A stretch of DNA of 64,000 nucleotides from CAYMAZ01 sp964388575 (GTDB taxonomy: Bacteria > Bacteroidota > Bacteroidia > Bacteroidales > DTU049). Each line of letters begins with the position of its first letter. Within the stretch, counting starts at the first letter, position 1. This document shows, piece after piece, positions 1-8,593 of the stretch. The DNA is taken from contig CAYMAZ010000007.1 in NCBI GenBank assembly GCA_964388575.1, forward strand, positions 42,518 to 106,517, in the 5' to 3' direction. The notes below the pieces were generated by a model. That model saw only the letters and a program-made list of their open reading frames with translations. It was not told where the DNA came from and made no database searches. Position numbers and translations under genes: made by a program.

Positions 1-110
1 TTGTAATGATCCATCAGGGTTTTGAATTCATCACTGCGGTTGCAGAAGTGTTTTTTGTCATAAAAGCCCGTTAGTAAAAAGGGGTTTTTCAGTCTTTTTT
101 TAGCAGGCAT
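1..110 (-). CDS. AAA-type ATP-binding protein, N-terminal fragment (runs off the window)
   Basis: Reading leftward from the ATG at 110, 36 codons stay open to the window edge. The peptide has a basic start, then NPFLLTGFY, then FCNR shortly before an acidic DEF. This matches the opening of the archaeal-type ATPase family (AAA/PF01637-like), whose members begin with an NPF-x-x-G-x-Y segment before the Walker A motif. The Walker A itself would lie outside the window, so the assignment rests on this short signature. These proteins are common, often multicopy, in Bacteroidota and usually have no defined role. The gene points away from valS, and a palindrome cluster lies just upstream of its start. 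Confidence 0.55.
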   Translation of the reverse strand, partial: MPAKKRLKNPFLLTGFYDKKHFCNRSDEFKTLMDHY

Positions 111-160
111 GTTTGTGCATTGTGTTGATTTAAATTGTCTTGTTTTACGCAAAATATGTG

Positions 161-205
161 ACGTAAGTTACGTTACGCAAATTACGTTATGCAAATTACG
201 TAATT
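161..205. promoter_or_regulatory. Cluster of TTACGT palindromes and direct repeats
   Basis: The stretch contains ACGTAAGTTACGT (161-173, inverted repeat with a one-base centre) and AATTACGTAATT (194-205, a perfect 12-bp palindrome). Two copies of GCAAATTACGT lie at about 177-187 and 191-201. It sits 50-95 bases upstream of the partial ATPase gene and downstream of valS. It looks like an operator or protein-binding array, but no known regulator is implied by the sequence. Confidence 0.4.
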
Positions 206-350
206 ATTTTTTGAAAACGCAAACTTTTCAAAAATATTTCTGTTATTGATAACATTTTTCTTATTGAATTCTTAGTGTCTTCGAGTCTTTGTGGCGAAAA
301 AAAGAAATTCTTGCAATTGAAGACAGATTTTTAAGATTTCTATCGGAAAA

Positions 351-2990
351 CTATCCTTTCAGTTGCTGCAGTCTGTCTTTCAGGATTTGCAATTTGTTCA
401 GGGCATCCTGCTGTTTTTGTTTTTCCTTTTCGACGATTGCTGATGGTGCACTGTTGACAAAGCGTTCATTGGTTAATTTAGCACGGGTTGAAATGAGAAA
501 TCCTTCGTAATAATTGATTTCCTTTTTAATTTCTGCTATTTCCTGTTCGGGAGCAACAGAACTCTCAACCGAAAGATACAGTTCGTGAGTGCCTGCCATA
601 AACTGAGCATAGTGTTTGTCAGGGTCTGTTTCAACAGTAATTTCTTCAAGATTGCAAAGCTTCTGAATGACAGGAGCATAAAGAAGAACCTGATCAGGGT
701 TATCTGATTTGAGCTGTAGCCGGAGTTCATTTTTTGGAGAAACGCCATATTTTGTTCTCAGATTGCGAATACTGCTGACAATGTCCATAATGGTATCAAA
801 TCCTGTGATAATTTCAGAGTTGAATTCTTCAAATCGAGGGATATTTGCAATGATAATGTCTTCCCCATCCTTTCTGTTTCTAATTTGATGCCAGAGTTCT
901 TCGGTGATAAAAGGCATGTAGGGATGCAGCAAAATGAGAATATTTTCGAAATATCCAATCGTTTTATTGAAGGTCGTTGTATCCAGTGGCTTTCCATAAG
1001 CAGGTTTAATGATTTCGAGAAACCAGCTGCAGAAATCATCCCAGACAACCCTGTAAAGCAGCATCAGTCCGTCGGCTATTCTGTATTTGTTAAAATGGTC
1101 TTCAAGCAGGTTTCCGGTTTCATTCAACTTTTGTTCAAACCAGTCACAGGCCAGTTCTGAAGCCGGATCAGGACGCATCGTTTCGTCAATTGTCCATCCT
1201 TTCACAAGACGGAGTGCATTCCAAATTTTGTTTGAAAAATTTCGGCCCTGTTCACACAAAGATTCATCAAAAGGCAGGTCATTGCCGGCAGGAGAAGTGA
1301 GCAGCATGCCCAGACGAACACCGTCGGCTCCGAATTTTTTAATCAGTTCAAGTGGTTCAGGGGAATTTCCAAGTGATTTTGACATTTTCCGGCCTTGTTT
1401 GTCTCGGACGATCCCTGTGAAATACACATTTTTGAATGGGATGTTTTTCGGATATTCAAGACCGGCCATGATCATCCTGGCGACCCAGAAAAACAGAATT
1501 TCAGGAGCTGTGACAAGATCATCAGTTGGATAATAATATTTTATGTCAGGATTATCGGGTCTGCGGATGCCGTCAAATACAGATATTGGCCAAAGCCAGC
1601 TTGAAAACCATGTATCTAGGACATCTTCATCCTGTTTCAGATCCGTTGCACTGAGATCAGGAAGGCCATATTCTTTCCTGGCATTTTCGAGAGCTTCTTC
1701 TTTGGTTTTTGCAACCACATATCGTCCATCGGGGATATACCACGCCGGAATTCGTTGCCCCCACCAAAGTTGTCTGGAAATGCACCAATCACGTACATTT
1801 TCCATCCAGTGTTTGTAGAGATTTTTAAATTTTGCAGGATGGAACTGAATGGTATCATTCATGACAACTTCGAGCGCAGGTCCTGCAAGACTTCTCATGC
1901 TCAAAAACCATTGAGTTGAGAGTTTCGGCTCAATAGGGGCATCGGTACGTTCGCTGTAGCCAACATTGTGATTGTAGTTTTCAATTTTTTCCAGATAGCC
2001 TTTTTCTTCGAGCATTTTCACAATTTTCTTTCGTGCCACAACTCTGTCTTCTCCGACAAGTATTTGTGCATTCTCATTGAGGGTGCCGTTATCATTGAAG
2101 ATGTCAATGACCTGTAAATTGAATTTTTCGCCAATCAGGTAGTCGTTGTAATCATGTGCAGGAGTGATTTTGAGGCATCCTGTTCCGAACTCCATATCAA
2201 CATATTCATCTTCTATGATGGGGATGTGTCTGTTAATCAGCGGAACAATGACTTTTTTGCCTTTGATGCTTCTGAAACGGGGGTCTTCAGGATGAATGCA
2301 CACTGCAGTGTCACCGAGCATGGTTTCGGGACGGGTTGTGGCAATGATTACAAAAGATTCATCTTCGTTTTCAACAGGATATTTGATGTAATACAGATGT
2401 CCTGGAGTGTCTTTGAAAATAACTTCTTCATCTGAAAGTGCAGTAAGTGCCTGAGGATCCCAGTTTACCATTCTGACACCCCGGTATATATGTCCTTTTT
2501 TGTACAAGTCAATAAAAACATCAATAACAGATTCATAAAGAGCTTCATCCATCGTAAACGCTGTTCTTTTCCAGTCGCATGATGCGCCGAGTTTTTTCAG
2601 CTGCTCCAAAATGATTCCACCGTGTTTTTCTCTCCATTCCCATGCATGGTTTAAAAATTCCTCTCTATTCAGTGATGATTTCTCAATCCCCTTTTCTCTG
2701 AGTTTGGCAACAACTTTGGCTTCTGTTGCAATGGATGCATGGTCTGTTCCGGGCACCCAGCAGGCATTTTTACCCTTCATTCGTGCCCTGCGTACAAGTA
2801 CGTCCTGTATTGTATTATTAAGCATGTGCCCCATATGCAAAACTCCGGTCACATTTGGAGGTGGAATGACAATGCAGTAAGGTTCTCTGTTATCAGGTTC
2901 AGAATGAAAATAGTTTTTCTTCATCCAGTGATCATACCATTTATCTTCAACTGCTTTGGGATTGTATTTGACGGAAATTGCTTCTGACAT
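351..2990 (-). CDS. valS: Valine--tRNA ligase
   Basis: Class I aminoacyl-tRNA synthetase of 879 residues that charges tRNA-Val in the cytoplasm. The HIGH-type motif is seen as PPPNVTGVLHMGHM near residues 43-56. The KMSKS loop appears as GRKMSKSLGN in the second half. The long connective (editing) domain lies between them, and the anticodon-binding domain follows. The last 65 residues are Lys/Glu rich, matching the valyl-specific C-terminal coiled-coil arm. Length is normal for the family. The ATG at 2990 is the natural start because MSEAISVKYNPKAVEDKWY is the usual ValS opening. It is probably monocistronic: the neighbour at 3169 is divergent. Confidence 0.97.
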   Translation of the reverse strand: MSEAISVKYNPKAVEDKWYDHWMKKNYFHSEPDNREPYCIVIPPPNVTGVLHMGHMLNNTIQDVLVRRARMKGKNACWVPGTDHASIATEAKVVAKLREKGIEKSSLNREEFLNHAWEWREKHGGIILEQLKKLGASCDWKRTAFTMDEALYESVIDVFIDLYKKGHIYRGVRMVNWDPQALTALSDEEVIFKDTPGHLYYIKYPVENEDESFVIIATTRPETMLGDTAVCIHPEDPRFRSIKGKKVIVPLINRHIPIIEDEYVDMEFGTGCLKITPAHDYNDYLIGEKFNLQVIDIFNDNGTLNENAQILVGEDRVVARKKIVKMLEEKGYLEKIENYNHNVGYSERTDAPIEPKLSTQWFLSMRSLAGPALEVVMNDTIQFHPAKFKNLYKHWMENVRDWCISRQLWWGQRIPAWYIPDGRYVVAKTKEEALENARKEYGLPDLSATDLKQDEDVLDTWFSSWLWPISVFDGIRRPDNPDIKYYYPTDDLVTAPEILFFWVARMIMAGLEYPKNIPFKNVYFTGIVRDKQGRKMSKSLGNSPEPLELIKKFGADGVRLGMLLTSPAGNDLPFDESLCEQGRNFSNKIWNALRLVKGWTIDETMRPDPASELACDWFEQKLNETGNLLEDHFNKYRIADGLMLLYRVVWDDFCSWFLEIIKPAYGKPLDTTTFNKTIGYFENILILLHPYMPFITEELWHQIRNRKDGEDIIIANIPRFEEFNSEIITGFDTIMDIVSSIRNLRTKYGVSPKNELRLQLKSDNPDQVLLYAPVIQKLCNLEEITVETDPDKHYAQFMAGTHELYLSVESSVAPEQEIAEIKKEINYYEGFLISTRAKLTNERFVNSAPSAIVEKEKQKQQDALNKLQILKDRLQQLKG

Positions 2991-3134
2991 ATATATGAAA
3001 ATTGATTTTTTTTCGGACTGCGAAGTTACAAAAAAGTAACAAATTCTGTGTTATATGAGAAAGCTGTATAAGTTATCTGAATATGATTCTGAATGAATCT
3101 TCAGATTAAAATTTCATTTCAAACACGATCCCAT

Positions 3135-3142
3135 TATCTTTG
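3135..3142 (+). promoter_or_regulatory. Bacteroidota -7 promoter element
   Basis: TATCTTTG matches TAnnTTTG and lies 26 bases upstream of the glycosyltransferase start. No convincing -33 TTTG is seen at the ideal spacing. Confidence 0.5.
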
Positions 3143-3168
3143 TATTTTTAATCCATATTTTAAAAATT

Positions 3169-4299
3169 ATGAATATTCTCTTAACATGTGGCTCATATTC
3201 GTGGGGCGGATTGGAGATGCAGACACTGAATCTTGCAAAATCACTGACTAAAGAAGGAAATAATATACTTTTGCTGGTACCATTTCATTCAACATTACAG
3301 ATAAAAGCAGTTGAAGAAACAGTTCAGGTGAAAACCCTGAACTGGAAAAATACACTTCTGATTTACAATATTTTTCGCATCAGAAAAATAATCAGAGATT
3401 TTCGTCCGGATATCATTCACACTCAGTTATCACATGACCTCTGGGCATTATCGCCCGCCCTGAGTCGAAAATCAAAAACACCGCTTGTTTTGACGCGTCG
3501 AATGGCCAGTAATGTCAGTAAGAAGGATTGGTTGCACAGGGTGCTGTATAGAAAAGTTGATCTTGTATTATGTGTTTCTTCATTTATCAGAGAAAACATG
3601 ATTCAGACCAGTCCGGTCCCGCCTGAAAAAATAAAAGTGCATTATAACGGGCTTGACCCTGACCTGTTTAATCCAGAACTCTACGATTGGAAAGAATTGA
3701 GGGCATTGCTTGGAATTCATGAAGAAGCAATTGTGATCGGATTTTTAGGAAGATTTTCATTTATGAAAGGACACAGGGAATTTTTTGAAGCCGGGCAAAT
3801 GCTTCAAAAGGCACATCCTGACAAAAAACTGATGTTTCTGGTTGCCGGAGGAGACAGTTTCGGTGAAGAGGAATTCGGCCGCGAAACCAGGGAATTGGGA
3901 AAGGCGTTGCTGGGAGAAGAGAATGTGTTATATACGGGTGAAACCAGGAACTCAGCAGAGGTGTTATCTGTGATGGATATTCTGGCGTTTCCTTCACATG
4001 AAGAATCCTTCGGTAATGTTTTGTGTGAAGCAGGTGCCATGAAAATTCCTGTTGTTGCATCAAACAGTGGTGGAGTGCCTGATATTGTCATTCATGATCA
4101 GACAGGTCTGCTTTTTGAACCAAAAAACAGCAGAGCTCTTGCTGATGGAATTTCGGAGTATATCATGCATCCGGAAAAGGTAAAAGGACATGGTAAAGCT
4201 GCGCGTTGCTTTATTGTTGACAAATTTGAAAAAAACAAGCAGATTGAATTTCTGAAACAGGAGTATATTGATTTGATTAACAACAGAGTATTATCATAA
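3169..4299 (+). CDS. Glycosyltransferase family 4 protein
   Basis: A 376-residue GT-B fold glycosyltransferase. The N-terminal half starts MNILLTCGSYSWGGLEMQ, the acceptor-side glycine-rich loop of GT4 enzymes. The C-terminal half has IGFLGRFSFMKGH and the E-x7-E nucleotide-sugar motif ESFGNVLCE, followed by IPVVASNSGGVPD. No signal peptide or membrane segment is seen, so it should act at the cytoplasmic face in making a lipopolysaccharide, capsule or exopolysaccharide sugar chain. Donor and acceptor cannot be read from the sequence. It stands alone, divergent from valS, without other polysaccharide genes nearby, which is unusual for GT4 enzymes of O-antigen loci. Confidence 0.9.
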   Translation: MNILLTCGSYSWGGLEMQTLNLAKSLTKEGNNILLLVPFHSTLQIKAVEETVQVKTLNWKNTLLIYNIFRIRKIIRDFRPDIIHTQLSHDLWALSPALSRKSKTPLVLTRRMASNVSKKDWLHRVLYRKVDLVLCVSSFIRENMIQTSPVPPEKIKVHYNGLDPDLFNPELYDWKELRALLGIHEEAIVIGFLGRFSFMKGHREFFEAGQMLQKAHPDKKLMFLVAGGDSFGEEEFGRETRELGKALLGEENVLYTGETRNSAEVLSVMDILAFPSHEESFGNVLCEAGAMKIPVVASNSGGVPDIVIHDQTGLLFEPKNSRALADGISEYIMHPEKVKGHGKAARCFIVDKFEKNKQIEFLKQEYIDLINNRVLS

Positions 4300-4320
4300 A
4301 TATTCAGAAAAACAAGTACA

Positions 4321-4818
4321 CTAAGGTTTTAATATCTTGATTTGTATTGTTTTCTGAGATGTCAGACCTTTTTTATCGGTCAGAGTAACGACAAAATGAT
4401 AATCTCCTTCATCGTAAAGTGTTCCGCAGCAATCAATTTCGGGGAACCAGATGAAAATGTTGGTGTTGAAAACAGTTAATCCCTGGGGAATCTGAATGGT
4501 GTTGAGATATATAAACGGATGGGCAGGAGGTTTCATAGAATCAACATCACAAAATGAAGGTTCATTTTCGTGTGAATGGTGATTAAAATTGTGATGAATA
4601 TCAATGTTGAATGACCCAAGTTCAAGATTATCAGAAAACTGCATTTTAATAGCATATGTTTCTCCGTAGTATAATGTGTCGCAATTTGTCGGGAATGTTT
4701 CCGTACTGTCAAGATGTATCACTGGATTTTCAGCATCATGGACATCTTTTTTACAGGAAAAAAAATGAATGATAAAGATCGTGCAGAAAAAGACAACATA
4801 TTTTCCTGAGTTGCGCAT
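4321..4818 (-). CDS. DUF4625-like lipoprotein
   Basis: About 165 residues. The start at 4818 gives MRNSGKYVVFF, a short signal peptide with lipobox-like IHFFSC and the lipidated Cys near residue 21; an in-frame ATG at 4827 is also possible. The body carries a His-rich segment (DIHHNFNHHSHENE) within a predicted beta-sandwich, resembling the DUF4625 family of Bacteroidota lipoproteins, and ends in a strand-rich KGLTSQKTIQIKIL. The His cluster suggests metal binding, but this is inference. Expected location is the periplasm or outer membrane. It converges with the glycosyltransferase, 21 bases apart, and is divided from the hydrolase fragment downstream on the same strand by about 50 bases. Confidence 0.65.
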   Translation of the reverse strand: MRNSGKYVVFFCTIFIIHFFSCKKDVHDAENPVIHLDSTETFPTNCDTLYYGETYAIKMQFSDNLELGSFNIDIHHNFNHHSHENEPSFCDVDSMKPPAHPFIYLNTIQIPQGLTVFNTNIFIWFPEIDCCGTLYDEGDYHFVVTLTDKKGLTSQKTIQIKILKP

Positions 4819-4879
4819 AGGATACAAATTTACGAAATTATTGAAATTTTCAATGTTAATTAAAGTTTACAGTACCATA

Positions 4880-5670
4880 TCATTGTTCTTTCAACACATT
4901 CTTCAGAAAGCTGATGGTGGCGTCCAGTGTTTTTTTTCTGGCCTGATGGTGTGGGATATGTCCACAACCTTCAATAACAAGAAGTTCAACCTCTCCCTGT
5001 GAATGATCACGAATAGACTCAATCTGACCCAATGTTCCAAAGTTATCATCTGTTCCCTGGATGGCCAGCACTGGACATGTTATTTTTTTCAACAGATGCT
5101 CTGCATTCCAATGTTGCATTTCGTCAGACAGCAATATGCCTGTCCATGTGTTGAACATGGAATCGGTGTTTTCTCCATGGTATTTTGAAAGTTTTTCTTT
5201 CAGGTCAGTTTTTTGATATGCTTTGACAACATCCTTAATTCCACGCAATGAAATATGATCCAGAAAAAAGTGAGGTGCTTCTATGATTGCTGCCAGAACC
5301 TGTTCAGAAAAAAAAGAGGCATAGAATGCAGCAATAGTGCCTCCGTCGCTATGCCCGAACAGTATGAGTCCCGAGTTTTCAAGTCCGAGTCTTATTAATA
5401 TTTGAGGAAGAAAAATTCGGGCTTCTTCATCCAAATAATTCATCTGACGCTGACCGGAAATGCGTTGAGATTTACCATACCCGTAGCGGTCGTACATCAG
5501 AGCCGGAAAAGTGAACTTGTTTGAGAGTAGCTTAGGAAAATCTTTCCATTGCTCTGATGTGCCAAGTCCTTCGTGCAGGAAAATTAGCAAAGGTTTTGAA
5601 TCTGCCAGAAAACGTTCATTGATGATTCTGCAATAGATTTTTTTCCCTGTACTAAAATATATTTTTCCAT
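4880..5670 (-). pseudogene. Alpha/beta hydrolase with an apparent -1 frameshift in an A7 tract
   Basis: The main open frame (up to 5590) encodes LIFLHEGLGTSEQW, the oxyanion-hole region, then GHSDGG (nucleophile elbow), a late TDDNFG acid loop and CGHIPH with the catalytic His. It is an alpha/beta-fold hydrolase, but this frame has no ATG and its N-terminus is missing. An ATG at 5670, three bases after the stop of the upstream gene, starts MEKYILVQGKK. It then meets seven A residues (5638-5644) and goes out of frame, ending within 26 codons. Restoring one A joins it to IYCRIINERFLADSKP and the hydrolase body, giving a normal protein of about 264 residues. It could be a true mutation, a sequencing indel or slippage-based expression. 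Substrate is unknown. Confidence 0.75.
5638..5644 (-). repeat. A7 homopolymer at the frameshift point
   Basis: Seven consecutive A on the coding strand between GGG and TC. Eight would restore the hydrolase reading frame. Confidence 0.8.
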
Positions 5671-5673
5671 GTT

Positions 5674-6612
5674 TTACAGTTCAGTCAGTTGTTTTTTAGC
5701 AAATTGGTATTCATCAATAATCTCTTTCACAATTTCTCCGGCAGGCTTGATCTGATCAATTGCAGCTGAAATTTGTCCGATTTCAAGTTCACCATCTTTT
5801 AAATTGCCTTCGAACATTCCAATTTTCGACCTTCCTCTGCCAAGTAGTTCACTTAATTCTTCAGCAGATGCTCCCTTATGTTCTTGTTCAAGAACCTGAC
5901 TGAAAAATTCATTGCTCAGCAGACGGACACCCACAAGTTTTTTTAAAAGTAGCAAGGTGTCTCCTTCACGGGCTTCAAGAATTTTGTGTTTAAAAGCTTC
6001 GTGTGCAGATGATTCGATACTGGCAACAAATCTGCTTCCGATCTGCACACCTTCTGCACCAAGCGCCATGGCAGCAAGCATGCTTTTTCCGCAACCGATT
6101 CCTCCTGCTGCAATGACAGGAAGTGAAACAGATTTTGTTATCATTGGGATGAGTACCATTGTTGTTGTTTCTTCTTTTCCATTGTGACCACCTGCTTCAA
6201 AACCTTCAGCGACAATAGCATCAACACCTGCTTCTTCACATTTGAGTGCTCCTTTTGTATTGGCAACCACATGTGTAACCCTGATATTGTTTTCTTTTAA
6301 AATTGTTGTCCACTTCATGGGATTTCCTGCAGAAGTAAAAACAACCGGAACTTTTTCATCAATCACAATCCTTATAAATTCTTCGGAGTGATTGAATAGG
6401 AGAGGAATATTTACCCCAAAAGGTTTTGTTGTAGCTTTTCTGCATTTTCGAATATGTTCTGTTAAGATTGCAGGATCCATCGATCCTGATCCGATGAGCC
6501 CGAGGCCACCGGCATTGCTGACAGCGGATGCCAGCTTCCATCCACTGCACCATATCATTCCTCCCTGAACAAGAGGATATTGAATGTTGAATAATTTAGT
6601 TATTCTATTCAT
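5674..6612 (-). CDS. Nitronate monooxygenase / 2-nitropropane dioxygenase family FMN protein
   Basis: TIM-barrel flavoprotein of about 312 residues. Visible signatures are YPLVQGGMIWCSG at the N-terminus (FMN-site opening), NAGGLGLIGSG, AEGFEAGGHNG (catalytic-His region), IAAGGIGCGKSMLAAMALGAEGVQIGSRF (phosphate-binding strands). Family members oxidise alkyl nitronates or propionate-3-nitronate; FabK-type enoyl-ACP reductases share the fold, and the sequence does not fully separate them. The ATG at 6612 (MNRITKLFNIQYP) is preferred: the upstream TTG at 6633 overlaps a good promoter element at 6631-6638. Three bases separate its stop from the ATG of the frameshifted hydrolase, so the two were probably one operon. 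Confidence 0.85.
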   Translation of the reverse strand: MNRITKLFNIQYPLVQGGMIWCSGWKLASAVSNAGGLGLIGSGSMDPAILTEHIRKCRKATTKPFGVNIPLLFNHSEEFIRIVIDEKVPVVFTSAGNPMKWTTILKENNIRVTHVVANTKGALKCEEAGVDAIVAEGFEAGGHNGKEETTTMVLIPMITKSVSLPVIAAGGIGCGKSMLAAMALGAEGVQIGSRFVASIESSAHEAFKHKILEAREGDTLLLLKKLVGVRLLSNEFFSQVLEQEHKGASAEELSELLGRGRSKIGMFEGNLKDGELEIGQISAAIDQIKPAGEIVKEIIDEYQFAKKQLTEL

Positions 6613-6630
6613 AGCTGTAGTGTTTATATG

Positions 6631-6638
6631 CAAAAATA
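6631..6638 (-). promoter_or_regulatory. -7 element for the nitronate monooxygenase gene
   Basis: On the minus strand TATTTTTG fits TAnnTTTG, 18 bases upstream of the ATG at 6612. It excludes the TTG at 6633 as a start. Confidence 0.5.
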
Positions 6639-6748
6639 GATAAAATGCAGGAAGTGCTTTAAATATTATGAAAGTACCATCTTTAAGTAATTAAAAATCA
6701 AGACCTGAGATTTCCATTTTCATTATTTCTGAAGTCTTTCATTTTTTA

Positions 6749-6756
6749 TAACTTTG
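6749..6756 (+). promoter_or_regulatory. -7 element for metK
   Basis: TAACTTTG matches TAnnTTTG, 46 bases upstream of the metK ATG. The leader is too short to hold a SAM riboswitch. Confidence 0.55.
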
Positions 6757-6802
6757 CAAACTTAATTTACCAATAAATTCATTAATAAAAACTCTCACAA
6801 TT

Positions 6803-8104
6803 ATGTCATATTTTTTTACATCTGAGTCGGTTTCAGAGGGGCACCCCGACAAAGTAGCTGATCAAATCAGCGATGCGCTTCTGGACGAATTTCTGCGTCT
6901 CGATCCTGATTCAAAAGTTGCAATTGAAACACTTGTTACTACAGGACTTGTTGTTTTATCCGGAGAAGTTAGAACAACAGGATATGTTGAAGTGCAGGAT
7001 GTTGCACGAAATGTCATAAAACATATTGGATATACAAAACCCGAATATCGTTTTGACACAAATTCCTGTGGTATTATTTCATCCATTCACGAACAAAGCG
7101 GAGATATTTTTCAGGGTGTAACACGGACAAAGCCTGAAGAACAGGGTGCTGGAGATCAGGGGATGATGTTTGGTTATGCATGCCGGGAAATGGATAATTT
7201 CATGCCCATGCCTGTTGAGCTTTCTCATATCCTGTTGCAACAATTAGCAGCAATTCGCAAGGAAGGAAAACAAATGACTTATCTCAGACCAGATTCAAAA
7301 AGTCAGGTTACGATTGAGTATGATGATAACCATAAGCCCTTACGAATTGATACCATTGTAATCTCAACCCAGCACGATGATTTTGCTTCCGAAGATAAAA
7401 TGAAAAGTGTGATCACAAAAGATGTCAGAGAAATTCTGATCCCGCGGGTTTTGCCAATATTGCCAGAACGTGTACAGAAGCTTTTCCAGACAGATTTTAA
7501 ACTTCATGTGAATCCAACCGGAAAATTTGTTATCGGAGGTCCACACGGGGATACAGGTCTCACAGGACGAAAAATTATAGTTGATACTTATGGTGGCCGT
7601 GGAGCTCACGGCGGAGGTGCCTTTTCAGGTAAAGACCCATCCAAGGTAGACAGATCAGCAGCATATGCAATGAGACATCTGGCTAAAAATATGGTGGCCG
7701 CAGGTATTGCTGACGAAATTCTGACCCAGATTTCTTATGCCATTGGGATAGCAGATCCAATGAATATTTATGTGAACACTTTTGGAACAGCAAAAGTGAA
7801 GGATGATCAGGGAAATATTTTACCTGACAGTAAAATTGCAAGAATCATTCAGGAGAATTTTAATTTCAGACCATATTTCATCAACATACATTTTGGACTT
7901 AAAAATCCTATTTATACCCCTACAGCTGCTTATGGTCATTTTGGCAGAGACTGGTATACAGGTGAAGTTGAAGTCTATTATCAGGATGAATCCACATTTG
8001 AAAAAACGGATAACGGGAAAGTAAAATATTGCAAAAACGTTGATTTTTTTGCCTGGGAAAAGCTTGATTATGTGGCAAAACTTGAAAAATTGTTTAGAGT
8101 TTAG
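6803..8104 (+). CDS. metK: S-adenosylmethionine synthase
   Basis: Methionine adenosyltransferase of 433 residues, making SAM from ATP and methionine in the cytoplasm. Family signatures include SVSEGHPDKVADQISDA at the N-terminus, GAGDQGMMFGYA (adenine-side hexapeptide region) and GGGAFSGKDPSKVDRSAAY (phosphate loop). It is somewhat longer than the roughly 385-residue E. coli enzyme, as in many Bacteroidota, because of insertions around residues 150-180. The ATG at 6803 is directly followed by the usual SYFFTSESVSEGHPDK opening. It has its own promoter and stands alone between minus-strand genes. Confidence 0.98.
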   Translation: MSYFFTSESVSEGHPDKVADQISDALLDEFLRLDPDSKVAIETLVTTGLVVLSGEVRTTGYVEVQDVARNVIKHIGYTKPEYRFDTNSCGIISSIHEQSGDIFQGVTRTKPEEQGAGDQGMMFGYACREMDNFMPMPVELSHILLQQLAAIRKEGKQMTYLRPDSKSQVTIEYDDNHKPLRIDTIVISTQHDDFASEDKMKSVITKDVREILIPRVLPILPERVQKLFQTDFKLHVNPTGKFVIGGPHGDTGLTGRKIIVDTYGGRGAHGGGAFSGKDPSKVDRSAAYAMRHLAKNMVAAGIADEILTQISYAIGIADPMNIYVNTFGTAKVKDDQGNILPDSKIARIIQENFNFRPYFINIHFGLKNPIYTPTAAYGHFGRDWYTGEVEVYYQDESTFEKTDNGKVKYCKNVDFFAWEKLDYVAKLEKLFRV

Positions 8105-8135
8105 TGATCTCTACAATTCTTGAGTTTTCAAAATA

Positions 8136-8579
8136 TCATCGTTTCATTTTAAAATAATCTTTCAGCATTTTTGATGCTTGTGTTTCTGATATACCAAAAG
8201 AAATTTCAGTTTTCGGATGCAGAATATTTTTGTTCAGGGTTGTGAATCCCTTTTTGGGATCAGATGCAGCCCACACAATTTTTCCGATTTGCGCCCATGC
8301 AAGTGCAGCAGCACACATTACGCAGGGTTCCATTGTAACGTAAATGATGCATTCATTCAGATATTTTGCCCCCAGATTATTGGCGGCAGAAGTGAGAGCA
8401 ATCATTTCAGCATGTGCCGTGACATCATTCAGACTTTCGGTCATATTATGTGCCCGCGCAATAATTGTATTGCCGGTTACAATAACAGCCCCCACAGGAA
8501 CTTCATCTTTCTGCAAGGCATTTTGAGCCTGTTTCAGGGCTTCTTCCATAAAATAATCATCAGTAAACAGATCTGTCAT
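8136..8579 (-). CDS. tadA: tRNA-specific adenosine deaminase
   Basis: A 147-residue zinc deaminase converting A34 to inosine in tRNA-Arg(ACG). The zinc and catalytic residues are visible as TAHAEM (His and proton-shuttling Glu) and PCVMCAAA (the two Cys ligands). VPVGAVIV near residue 26 is the typical substrate-pocket strand. Length and order match bacterial TadA. It lies 14 bases downstream of the OmpA-family gene on the same strand and may be co-transcribed with it, although the two functions are unrelated. Confidence 0.93.
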   Translation of the reverse strand: MTDLFTDDYFMEEALKQAQNALQKDEVPVGAVIVTGNTIIARAHNMTESLNDVTAHAEMIALTSAANNLGAKYLNECIIYVTMEPCVMCAAALAWAQIGKIVWAASDPKKGFTTLNKNILHPKTEISFGISETQASKMLKDYFKMKR

Positions 8580-8593
8580 AAAAAAAACGTTTA

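Noticed and set aside
885..1533. Several long plus-strand frames opposite valS
   Set aside because: They lie entirely inside valS, have no promoter or ribosome site, and show antisense codon composition.
3025..3040. GTTAC/GTAAC inverted repeat upstream of valS as T-box or terminator
   Set aside because: The five-base arms are too short, and no T-box features are seen.
6757..6802. Possible SAM riboswitch before metK
   Set aside because: The leader after the -7 element is only about 46 bases, too short, and shows no riboswitch fold.
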